From contig NZ_JAIWNS010000218.1 of NCBI RefSeq assembly GCF_020216685.1, forward strand, positions 1 to 7,705: a DNA stretch of 7,705 bases, given 5' to 3'. Numbering within the stretch: position 1 is the stretch's first letter; each line of letters begins with the position of its first letter. Below are positions 1 through 6,068 of this stretch, one piece after another. The stretch is from Methanospirillum hungatei. GTDB lineage: Archaea > Halobacteriota > Methanomicrobia > Methanomicrobiales > Methanospirillaceae. A model generated the notes under the pieces. It saw only the letters and a list, made by a program, of their open reading frames with translations. It was not told the origin of the DNA and did not search any database. The translations under genes and the position numbers were made by a program.

Positions 1-176
1 ACCGGGACCGACAGGACCGCATATGTGCCTGACATGACCCCGCAGGTCCCACAGGTGACAACATCAACATCAGAGACGGTATCGTCCTGTACAATTCTTT
101 TTTTTAATTCAGATGCCGTCAGGATAACTGCAGACCCATCGGCAAGAGCGGTCCTGATCTCATCAATTGGTCTCAT
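1..176 (-). CDS. DUF39 (HcyBio) family protein, methanogenesis marker 16-like, N-terminal part
   Basis: This is the first 58 codons of a gene that runs off the left edge. It begins MRPIDEIRTALADGSAV and continues with ILTASELKKR, then DVDVVTCGTCGVMSGTYAVL. The plan of an 'IDEI' start, a 'TA.EL' helix and a 'DVDVVT.GT.G.M' loop is what I know from the DUF39 family, which includes homocysteine-biosynthesis proteins of methanogens and the methanogenesis marker 16 metalloprotein. The 'MSGT.AVLS' wording fits marker 16 better than the homocysteine enzymes. Those carry a cysteine just after 'GxM', whereas here that position is Ser49 and the cysteines are Cys42 and Cys45. The ATG shares an ATGA overlap with the stop of the Fe-S gene before it, so it is the last visible gene of the operon. 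A GGAGG lies about 13 bases upstream. The family assignment rests on a short stretch recalled from memory. The function of marker 16 is not established. Confidence 0.68.
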   Translation of the reverse strand, partial: MRPIDEIRTALADGSAVILTASELKKRIVQDDTVSDVDVVTCGTCGVMSGTYAVLSVP

Positions 177-799
177 AGGAGCCGTATATCCTCCACCCGT
201 ACCTGCAGGCCTTCCTTTCTGGAGAATAACTGGTTCACAACGCCGGTATGAGCAAGATTCATCATGCAGTACGCCGGGAGAAACCGCATCCTCCTCCCAA
301 ATACCGGTACCTGACGGACACTTTCAGCCATTCCTTCAAACCCGATGATATGATAGGCCTCAAGATCTTTTACTTCTCTCCCCCGTGAGGAGAGAGGGCC
401 AACGACATGGGTTACGATTACTCCTGATACTGTACTTGCTGACAATACCAAAAGGACATGCTGGACCGGGCATCCGGCTCCCATGGGCCGTCCGGTCAGG
501 ATATCACCCGGCTGAATATCCCATTTCTCAACGAGATCAGGTCTGAACGGAAGAAGAATCTTCCTGGCCGAGCATTCCCCCGGTAATGGATGCAGGATAA
601 AATCGAAGGGATCTCCAAGGATGTCAAAACTCCCAAGAACTGCCTGAGTGCAGGGCACCTCCTGACAGAGGTGTTGAGAAGAGAACGGACATTCCTCTTT
701 TTTTCTGGTCCCTGACTGAAGGGCTGCGAAGAACTCATCACAGGTCCCATACCCGCATGCACCGCAGTTTCTTCCGGGTAAAGTCCAGTCTTCCCCCAT
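173..799 (-). CDS. 4Fe-4S domain protein of the DUF39 operon
   Basis: A 208-residue soluble protein. Residues 11-24 read NCGACGYGTCDEFF. With Cys37 this gives the spacing C12-x2-C15-x4-C20-x16-C37, the pattern of the short 'FeS' domain (PF04060 type) that holds one 4Fe-4S cluster. Further cysteines follow at 45, 50, 76, 110 and 178, with Cys110 inside the glycine-rich stretch RPMGAGCPVQHVLLVL. The C-terminal 150 residues resemble no enzyme I can name. There is no signal peptide or membrane segment, so the protein is cytoplasmic. The start is supported by AGGGGTGA four bases upstream and by the TGATG junction with the GTPase gene. Its stop overlaps the DUF39 start (ATGA). Because DUF39 partners in methanogens are often ferredoxin-like, I infer that it supplies electrons or a cluster to the DUF39 protein, or receives a cluster from the ATPase/GTPase. 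The exact role is unknown. Confidence 0.8.
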   Translation of the reverse strand: MGEDWTLPGRNCGACGYGTCDEFFAALQSGTRKKEECPFSSQHLCQEVPCTQAVLGSFDILGDPFDFILHPLPGECSARKILLPFRPDLVEKWDIQPGDILTGRPMGAGCPVQHVLLVLSASTVSGVIVTHVVGPLSSRGREVKDLEAYHIIGFEGMAESVRQVPVFGRRMRFLPAYCMMNLAHTGVVNQLFSRKEGLQVRVEDIRLL

Positions 800-1503
800 C
801 AGTCACCCCTGAACATCAGTGCATCTCCGTCAAGCTGACGAAGGACTCCCGTATGATGCTTCCATCCGATATTCGTCTTTCCAATGCAGACCGTACAGAC
901 GCCGAGCGGGGGAATACCCCGGAGGGTGATGGTTGCCGGGTTCTCAATATCCGGTGCTTCCCCAATCGCCCTTGTCAGGTATCGCATACCGGTTCCCTGC
1001 ACGGCATTCGTCTCAACAATATCAATATCTCCCCGAATGCCCCGGATCTTCTCTCTGAACACCTCCTTTTCTGCCTGTGAGACGAGATCAATCCTGGTCA
1101 CAACCGCGATATCGGCAAGGGCTATCATGGGTGCCATCTTTGCAGGAGATTGTATCCCGGAGATTGCAGATAAGACAACAATACCAAATGACTGGGTCGT
1201 ATACGGAGTGCATCGCAGACAAAGACCTGCACTCTCAACGATGAGCATATCTGCCCCTTCTGTCATGGCCCACTCTATAGCCTCGTCAAGGATCATGATT
1301 CCGGCATGATCAGGACAGAGATCACCTGAGTAGACCTTTTTTGCAGGAATATGAAACTCATTCCTGATCTCTTCATCTTCGGTGGCACAGACCACATCTA
1401 TCTTCAGGTATGCAGACTTGAGCTCAGGATGGATCCTGATTATCTGCCTGGTGACTGCAGTCTTTCCAGCCGAAGGAGGGCCGGCGATGATGACGAGTTT
1501 CAT
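799..1503 (-). CDS. G3E-type (HypB/UreG/CobW-like) P-loop GTPase, putative metallochaperone
   Basis: A 234-residue cytoplasmic P-loop protein. Walker A is GPPSAGKT at residues 8-15. Asp36 in YLKIDVV follows the first helix, GDLCPD is at 60-65, the Walker B/G3 region is IVESAG at 88-93, and NAVQGTG at 166-172 resembles a G5 loop. This order, and especially 'GDxCPD' followed by 'xVESxG', is that of the G3E family (HypB, UreG, CobW), which load nickel or cobalt or insert cofactors using GTP. The guanine-recognition motif expected as NKxD reads TRID at 136-139, so nucleotide preference is uncertain. Candidate metal ligands are Cys63, the pair Cys95/Cys98 (CLRC) and the pair Cys203/Cys206 (CTVC) in a C-terminal extension. 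Its ATG overlaps the ATPase stop (TAATG), and its TGA overlaps the next ATG. I infer metal or cluster delivery to the Fe-S and DUF39 partners. The substrate is unknown. Confidence 0.78.
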   Translation of the reverse strand: MKLVIIAGPPSAGKTAVTRQIIRIHPELKSAYLKIDVVCATEDEEIRNEFHIPAKKVYSGDLCPDHAGIMILDEAIEWAMTEGADMLIVESAGLCLRCTPYTTQSFGIVVLSAISGIQSPAKMAPMIALADIAVVTRIDLVSQAEKEVFREKIRGIRGDIDIVETNAVQGTGMRYLTRAIGEAPDIENPATITLRGIPPLGVCTVCIGKTNIGWKHHTGVLRQLDGDALMFRGD

Positions 1504-2288
1504 TACCAGGATACCGGAACGGGTTGGGTGATCAGTTCACCGGCACGAATCATCTCTCTCATCCGGCCGATAATGCCATCCATGTGAAGCATCTGACGGA
1601 TTGCATGTTCTTCTGCCCCGTCAGGCTCGATGACCTTTGATACTGCCCCATCCTGCATTACGATACGGCGATCTGAAAGCAGGGAGACCAGGGGATCATG
1701 GGTGACAAAGAGCAGGGCTTTGTGATGCTGACGGAGGACTTCTATCACCTTTTCTTTGAATATTCCCGCATTCTCAACCTCATCAAGCAGGATTATCGGC
1801 GTGTTTGAGATAAGAATAGCATCTGCCACCATCAGGGATCGTGTCTGTCCACCTGAAAGGCTGGTCATCCGGACATGGGCGGTAATCGGTTCTCCGGTAA
1901 ACTGGTTTGCAAGATTGATGGTCTCCTGAATGCAGGACTCTTTCATATATCCACGGGAGAGGAGATGCATTCGTAAAAAGTCAGAGACACTCAGATCACA
2001 CAGACACCGGGTATTCTGGGTGATGAGGGCAACCGGTTTTGCTGCCGGGTCACGGACATACCGTTCCGGAGGGAGTTTCCCGTTAACCAGAATCTGTCGC
2101 CCGGTGACGGTATCCCGATTTGCAAATATCTCGATATCATTGATAAAGGCACTTTTTCCGGACCCGGTCGGTCCGACGATGGACAGGGTATCGCCTGGTC
2201 TGATGTGTATCTCTAAAAACGCCTCTTGTATCCCCTTGCGGTTCCGTCCGGGCAGTATGGTTATATCCCTGATGGTTTCCTCTATCAT
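1503..2288 (-). CDS. ABC-type ATPase without permease, first gene of the DUF39 operon
   Basis: A 261-residue ABC ATPase: Walker A GPTGSGKS at 39-46, Q-loop Gln91 (ITQN), signature LSGGQ at 144-148, Walker B IILLDE at 165-170 and switch His197 (VTHD). All catalytic landmarks are present, so it should hydrolyse ATP. The segment after Walker B reads VENAG in place of the usual P-x-SALD D-loop, which sets it apart from ordinary importer subunits such as the PstB in this window. No membrane protein or binding protein lies in its operon. Soluble ABC ATPases are known from Fe-S assembly (SufC) and from methyl-coenzyme M reductase activation (component A2, which has two such domains). A similar energy-coupling role for the downstream GTPase, Fe-S and DUF39 proteins is my inference. 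The start lacks a strong Shine-Dalgarno sequence (only CAGG directly before ATG). The last 60 residues after the H-loop form an uncharacterised C-terminal extension. Confidence 0.82.
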   Translation of the reverse strand: MIEETIRDITILPGRNRKGIQEAFLEIHIRPGDTLSIVGPTGSGKSAFINDIEIFANRDTVTGRQILVNGKLPPERYVRDPAAKPVALITQNTRCLCDLSVSDFLRMHLLSRGYMKESCIQETINLANQFTGEPITAHVRMTSLSGGQTRSLMVADAILISNTPIILLDEVENAGIFKEKVIEVLRQHHKALLFVTHDPLVSLLSDRRIVMQDGAVSKVIEPDGAEEHAIRQMLHMDGIIGRMREMIRAGELITQPVPVSW

Positions 2289-2312
2289 CCTGAATAGATT
2301 GTACGCCAGTCA

Positions 2313-2329
2313 GGATAATAATATTATCC
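2313..2329. promoter_or_regulatory. 17-bp perfect palindrome, candidate operator of the ATPase operon
   Basis: GGATAATAATATTATCC has two perfect 8-base arms around one central A. It lies 25-41 bases before the ATPase start, immediately downstream (for minus-strand transcription) of the TATA-like GATATATT at 2331-2338 and upstream of the expected transcription start near 2308. A protein bound here would block the polymerase, so a repressor operator is the simplest reading. If transcription starts further upstream instead, it would form a hairpin in the leader. Confidence 0.5.
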
Positions 2330-2330
2330 C

Positions 2331-2338
2331 AATATATC
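2331..2338 (-). promoter_or_regulatory. Putative TATA box of the ATPase-GTPase-FeS-DUF39 operon
   Basis: The minus strand reads GATATATT here. Initiation about 25 bases downstream would give a leader of roughly 20 bases before the ATG at 2288. A competing AT-rich candidate, TATTATAA at about 2361-2368, would give a leader near 50 bases that includes the palindrome. Sequence alone does not decide between them. Confidence 0.35.
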
Positions 2339-2445
2339 CAAAATTGATACAATAAGGAAATTATAATAGGAATTTTACTATACTTAAGTGCTACATAATC
2401 TCCATCAGTCCATACAGGCACTCATGAAGGTGTGAAATATACTAC

Positions 2446-2472
2446 CTATAGAGACATCATATCTCTCTATAG
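2446..2472. promoter_or_regulatory. 27-bp two-armed element, copy 1 (candidate Pho operator)
   Basis: CTATAGAGA (2446-2454) and its exact reverse complement TCTCTATAG (2464-2472) flank a 9-base spacer CATCATATC. The two arms repeat about 18 bases apart centre to centre, as expected for a dimeric regulator binding two half-sites on nearly one face of the helix. A near copy with the same arms, spacing and spacer start occurs upstream of pstS at 7209-7235. It sits about 118 bases before the pst TATA box and about 160 bases before the divergent ATPase start. Confidence 0.6.
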
Positions 2473-2587
2473 TTCTCCATATTCTCTAGAACATACTCTC
2501 ATGTAGAATTCAGGAGCATCATAGAGAACCTGTGTAGTCCGGACCAGATTGCCAATGCACATTCATACCAACGCATACAATATGGTA

Positions 2588-2598
2588 ATATTTAAAAG
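2588..2598 (+). promoter_or_regulatory. TATA box of the pstCA-pstB-phoU operon
   Basis: ATATTTAAAAG matches the archaeal TATA-box style (YTTAWA core) and is the best such site before the pst genes. Initiation about 25 bases downstream would fall near 2617-2622, giving a leader of only about 12-16 bases. AAGGAG at 2616-2621 would then lie at the very 5' end of the message. Confidence 0.6.
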
Positions 2599-2632
2599 TC
2601 CGGGAACGCCCTGTTAAGGAGTCAGAGAGATC

Positions 2633-4582
2633 GTGACAATTGGTCAGCAAAACCCCCTGAAATTCCGTCAGAAACGAAGACCACTTGAAATTACCATGCA
2701 TACCGTATGGTTCATCTGTGCCATTTCTTCGATCATTGGAATTTTTTTTATTCTCATCTTCCTGCTCTATGATGCAGCACCGGCATTTCTGGATATCGGC
2801 CTTATTCCATTTCTTACCGGGGAACGATGGGATCCGACCAGTATCATACCAAAGTACGGACTTGTCCCCCTCATCGTCGGGACCCTGCTCGTCACTATTG
2901 GAGCAATGATATTTGCCGTTCCTTTCGGTATCGCCTGTGCAATCTTCATCGCTGAACTTGCAAGCCCCCGGATGAGAAATATTCTGAAACCGGCTGTTGA
3001 GCTTCTTGCCGGGATTCCGTCTGTGGTTTATGGATTCTTCGGACTTGTCATCCTCGTGAAATTTTTACAGGATCTCCTTTCGGTCCCGAGCGGAGAGTCG
3101 GTCCTTGCCGGTTCAATCCTTCTTGGTATCATGTCCCTTCCGACCATTATCAGCGTATCAGAGGATGCCATCAGTTCAGTTCCCAGATACCTGAAGGAAG
3201 GATCCCTGGCTCTTGGGGCGACCCACTGGCAGACCATATCACAGGTCATCGTCCCTGCTGCACTGTCAGGTATTACCGCGGCTGTGATTCTTGGAATCGG
3301 TCGTGCTGTCGGTGAGACGATGGCGGTCATCATGGTTACCGGGAACGCAGCGATCATCCCGTCCCCAATCTGGAATATCCTTTCACCGGTCCGAACCCTG
3401 ACCGGAACACTGGGGATTGAGATGGGGGAGGTTGCGGTCGGATCACTTCACTACCATGCTCTGTTCGGCGTTGCCGTTGTGTTACTTCTGATAACTCTGA
3501 TCATCAACCTGGCAGCCCTGACGGTCATGAAACGTCTGAAGAGTTCACAGACCGGAGGATGCTCACGAACAGGGGTGTTCTCATGCCGTATGATCACAGA
3601 CCGGCTGTCCGGGATCATGCCCTATCTTCCGCCGGGATTGACAGCCCTTCTCGGACTATTCCTGCTCCTTATCGGATTATGGCAGGGAGCGGCAGGGATG
3701 CTGATACTCTACCTGATCGTACGACTGGTTGACCGGTACTGTATCAGACAGACGGTGCAGAAGATCTGGTTCTCTCTGGTCACAATCATGATGGGAATTG
3801 TAACTCTCATCCTCATCTTCATCCTGTATGATATCTTCTCAAACGGTCTTCCTTATGTCACGATTGATTTCCTGACCGAATCACCACGAAACCTCGGTCG
3901 CGGAGGAGGTATCTTTCCTGCTATAATCGGAACATTCTACCTGGTTATTGGTTCTATTCTCATCGCTCTGCCTCTTGGGATCGGAGCTGCTATTTACCTC
4001 GTGGAATATACGAAAGAGAACATCCTTACCAGGTTTATCAGGACGGCAACAGATCTGCTGAATGGGACTCCTTCTATCGTTTTCGGGCTGTTCGGGTTCA
4101 CCTTTCTTGTGCTCTTCCTTGGATTTGGTATATCACTCCTTGCCGGTATGATTACCCTTGCCCTTATGGTCCTGCCAACGGTGATCAGAACGACGGAGGA
4201 GGCATTAAAGAGTGTTCCGGACAGTCTTCGTGAAGGATCGTATGCCCTTGGAGCGACCAGGTGGCAGACGGTCCGGCGGGTTGTCCTCCCCCCGTCGGTT
4301 CCAGGTATTATCACCGGTGCCATCCTCTCTATCGGGCGTGCAGCAGGTGAGACGGCCCCGATTATGTTTACAGCCGTCGTATTCATGCAGCGACGCCTTC
4401 CTGATTCGTTTTTTGATCCGGTCATGGCTCTCCCCTATCATCTGTTCATTCTGGCAACCAATGTCCCAGGCGCCAGGAACAACCAGTATGCAACGGCAGT
4501 CGTCCTTCTTTTCCTCGTCATCATGATATATGGAGGAGCGATTGTCATCAGAAATCATTATGATAAAAAAATCAGGTGGTAA
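2633..4582 (+). CDS. pstCA: Fused phosphate ABC transporter permease PstC-PstA
   Basis: One 649-residue frame carries both membrane subunits of the high-affinity phosphate importer, normally two proteins of about 300 residues. Residues 1-302 are PstC: first membrane helix about 24-46, and an EAA cytoplasmic loop EGSLALGATHWQ at 189-200 followed by GIGRAVGETMAV. Residues about 378-649 are PstA: helix 379-402 and a second EAA loop EGSYALGATRWQ at 534-545 followed by SIGRAAGETAPI. Between them lie a short polar linker (303-325) and two extra predicted helices (about 333-350 and 354-367). An even number of added helices keeps the PstA half in normal orientation. The start is GTG, with AAGGAG 11 bases upstream and an in-frame TAA at 2615, so no earlier start exists. 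ATG at residue 22 is an alternative. The stop is 3 bases before pstB. Both EAA loops look intact, so the two halves should dock the PstB dimer. Confidence 0.93.
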   Translation: MTIGQQNPLKFRQKRRPLEITMHTVWFICAISSIIGIFFILIFLLYDAAPAFLDIGLIPFLTGERWDPTSIIPKYGLVPLIVGTLLVTIGAMIFAVPFGIACAIFIAELASPRMRNILKPAVELLAGIPSVVYGFFGLVILVKFLQDLLSVPSGESVLAGSILLGIMSLPTIISVSEDAISSVPRYLKEGSLALGATHWQTISQVIVPAALSGITAAVILGIGRAVGETMAVIMVTGNAAIIPSPIWNILSPVRTLTGTLGIEMGEVAVGSLHYHALFGVAVVLLLITLIINLAALTVMKRLKSSQTGGCSRTGVFSCRMITDRLSGIMPYLPPGLTALLGLFLLLIGLWQGAAGMLILYLIVRLVDRYCIRQTVQKIWFSLVTIMMGIVTLILIFILYDIFSNGLPYVTIDFLTESPRNLGRGGGIFPAIIGTFYLVIGSILIALPLGIGAAIYLVEYTKENILTRFIRTATDLLNGTPSIVFGLFGFTFLVLFLGFGISLLAGMITLALMVLPTVIRTTEEALKSVPDSLREGSYALGATRWQTVRRVVLPPSVPGIITGAILSIGRAAGETAPIMFTAVVFMQRRLPDSFFDPVMALPYHLFILATNVPGARNNQYATAVVLLFLVIMIYGGAIVIRNHYDKKIRW

Positions 4583-4585
4583 CCT

Positions 4586-5347
4586 ATGAATGAAGAAATT
4601 ATCATCGATGTGCAGGGTTTAAACCTCTGGTACGGGGAGAATCATGCACTGCACAATGTAACTTTGCCAGTCGCGAACAGAAAGGTCACTGCCCTGATTG
4701 GTCCGTCCGGATGTGGAAAATCAACCCTTATTCGGTGTTTTAACCGGATGAATGATCTGGTTTTAGGTTGTCGGGTCACGGGGGATATTCTCTATCATGG
4801 ACAGAATATTAACGGGCCGGACGCAGACCCGGTAGAACTCAGAAGGAAGATCGGAATGGTCTTTCAGAAACCAAACCCCTTTCCAAAATCCATCTACGAG
4901 AACATCGCATACGGACCACGGGTTCATGGAATAAAAAACAAGAGAGACCTTGACGAGATCGTGGAGTCATGCCTTCATAAGGCTGCACTCTGGGAAGAAG
5001 TGAAAGACCGGTTGCATGATTCGGCAATGAGTCTGTCCGGAGGTCAGCAGCAGCGTCTCTGTATTGCAAGAACGCTGGCCGTAAACCCTGAGATTATCCT
5101 CATGGATGAGCCATGCAGTGCTCTTGACCCGATTGCAACTTCAAAGATCGAGGATCTTATTGAGGAACTCAAGAAGGAGTACTGTGTGATCATCGTCACC
5201 CATAGTATGTCCCAGGCTTCCCGCGTTTCAGATTATACGGCATTCATGTACCTTGGTGACCTCATAGAATTCGGGGAGACCAGACAGATATTTGAGAATC
5301 CACACAAAGAATTGACTGAGAACTATATCACCGGAAGATTCGGATAA
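4586..5347 (+). CDS. pstB: Phosphate ABC transporter ATP-binding protein PstB
   Basis: A 253-residue ATPase of the usual PstB length that powers phosphate import on the cytoplasmic face of PstCA. Walker A is GPSGCGKST at 39-47, the Q-loop is [10 protein letters not shown] at 91-100 (the 'QKPNPFP' wording is typical of PstB), the signature is LSGGQQQR at 150-157, Walker B is IILMDEP at 170-176, the D-loop is SALDP, and the switch His206 lies in [14 protein letters not shown] (50-58) and YLGDLIEFG (222-230) are also family hallmarks. The ATG follows the permease stop by 3 bases, and AGGTGG at 4574-4579 lies 6 bases upstream and overlaps the end of the permease gene, which suggests coupled translation. 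The fused permease would need two PstB copies, one per half. Nothing in the protein looks damaged. Confidence 0.97.
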   Translation: MNEEIIIDVQGLNLWYGENHALHNVTLPVANRKVTALIGPSGCGKSTLIRCFNRMNDLVLGCRVTGDILYHGQNINGPDADPVELRRKIGMVFQKPNPFPKSIYENIAYGPRVHGIKNKRDLDEIVESCLHKAALWEEVKDRLHDSAMSLSGGQQQRLCIARTLAVNPEIILMDEPCSALDPIATSKIEDLIEELKKEYCVIIVTHSMSQASRVSDYTAFMYLGDLIEFGETRQIFENPHKELTENYITGRFG

Positions 5348-5351
5348 GACT

Positions 5352-6002
5352 ATGACCGAGAAAGAACGTTCTGAACTCTCACAGATCCACACTGATGCAT
5401 GTGATTTAGGAACATATGCCATTACCATGCTCCGGGACAGTATTGATGCTTTTGAGCGGGGAGATACGGACCTTGCCCAGGATGTCTGTAACCGGAAGAT
5501 TGAGCTGAAGAAACAGTTTATTGCCACAGAAGAGAACATGTTCAGGCATCTGGCTTTATATCAGCCGGTTGCACGGGATATGCGGGAGATAGTCGCTTCG
5601 CTTCGTATCATCTATAACTTTGAGCGTATCGGGCGGATGGGATATGATATCGGGGACACCATCAAAACCCTTTCTCAATGCTGTGGTCTTGCCGATCCTG
5701 ATAAACTCATCATTGTCGGGAGAAAAGTTCTCTCAATGATTGAGGATGCATTTGATGCATTTGAGGATCGTGACGTGACCCGTATCAGGAATATGCGGGA
5801 GCGGGATTCAGAGATTGATCGTCTGTATTGTGAAGTGATGCGGGATCTCATCAAAAGAATGGAACAGAAAAAGGACGATGTTCCGATCCTGGCACGGTAT
5901 GTCATCATTGACCGGTACCTGGAGCGATGTGGTGATCAGGCATGTAACATTGCCGAGATGACGACATACATGGTCACCGGCGAGCGGGTAGAAATAATCT
6001 GA
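5352..6002 (+). CDS. phoU: Phosphate transport regulator PhoU
   Basis: A 216-residue all-helical cytoplasmic protein made of two PhoU repeats. The metal-binding signature of the family appears twice: FERIGRMGYDIGDTI at residues 90-104 (Glu91, Asp99) and LERCGDQACNIAEM at 190-203 (Glu191, Asp195, Asn199, Glu202). The middle of each repeat carries the expected long charged helices, and 'QPVARDMREIVASLRI' (71-86) is the classic PhoU helix. In characterised systems PhoU restrains the Pst transporter and passes phosphate status to a sensor kinase. No PhoR or PhoB homologue is recognisable next door except possibly the receiver protein at the right edge. The gene starts 4 bases after the pstB stop, with only a weak Shine-Dalgarno sequence, which fits translational coupling. 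It is the last gene of the operon, followed by T-rich sequence. Confidence 0.96.
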   Translation: MTEKERSELSQIHTDACDLGTYAITMLRDSIDAFERGDTDLAQDVCNRKIELKKQFIATEENMFRHLALYQPVARDMREIVASLRIIYNFERIGRMGYDIGDTIKTLSQCCGLADPDKLIIVGRKVLSMIEDAFDAFEDRDVTRIRNMRERDSEIDRLYCEVMRDLIKRMEQKKDDVPILARYVIIDRYLERCGDQACNIAEMTTYMVTGERVEII

Positions 6003-6049
6003 TTTTTCCTTTTTATCCTTATTTTACTCTTTTTGTTCCTGATATTTTT
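6003..6049 (+). terminator. T-rich terminator of the pst operon
   Basis: Immediately after the phoU stop come repeated T runs (five at 6003-6007, five at 6010-6014, then further runs to 6049). Archaeal RNA polymerase terminates at such T-rich non-template tracts without needing a hairpin, and the position fits the end of the operon exactly. Confidence 0.65.
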
Positions 6050-6068
6050 CTGAAGGATGAGGGCCTTT

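Larger units (their letters stand above)
2289..2632. other. Divergent intergenic regulatory region between the ATPase operon and pst
   Basis: This 344-base gap is AT-rich and holds no convincing gene. Short open frames here lack ribosome binding sites and mostly shadow the flanking genes. It contains a palindrome and TATA-like sites near the minus-strand operon, a two-armed 27-bp element in the middle with further TAGAGA/TCTCTA half-sites at 2483-2488 and 2522-2527, an 8-base palindrome GTCCGGAC at 2537-2544, and the pst TATA box at the right end. These are listed separately where supportable. Confidence 0.75.

Noticed and set aside
884..1309. 141-residue open frame on the plus strand
   Set aside because: It lies entirely antisense to the GTPase gene, shows no domain or ribosome binding site, and reads as a composition shadow.
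1503..2288. Second PstB or other phosphate importer ATPase
   Set aside because: It lacks the PstB hallmarks ([20 protein letters not shown]), is on the opposite strand and is coupled to unrelated genes.
2137..2421. 94-residue minus-strand frame over the start of the ABC ATPase
   Set aside because: It is a frame-shifted reading of the first part of the ATPase gene ('TDRVRKKCLYQ' is the Walker A region out of frame), with an intergenic N-terminus.
2289..2632. tRNA or other structured RNA gene in the long intergenic region
   Set aside because: I see no cloverleaf signals such as GTTCRA-type T-loop arms with matching stems. The inverted repeats present are short and better placed as operators.
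2519..2701. 60-residue minus-strand frame over the pst promoter
   Set aside because: It would run across the pst TATA box and GTG start and encodes nothing recognisable.
3540..3600. PstC-PstA fusion as a sequencing error
   Set aside because: The frame is open throughout, with sensible linker residues and two added helices that preserve topology. A single base error removing a stop cannot be excluded but is not the simplest reading.
4205..4558. Open frames antisense to the PstA half (also 3994-4425)
   Set aside because: They overlap a strongly supported membrane protein gene, and their residue make-up is that of reversed hydrophobic codons.
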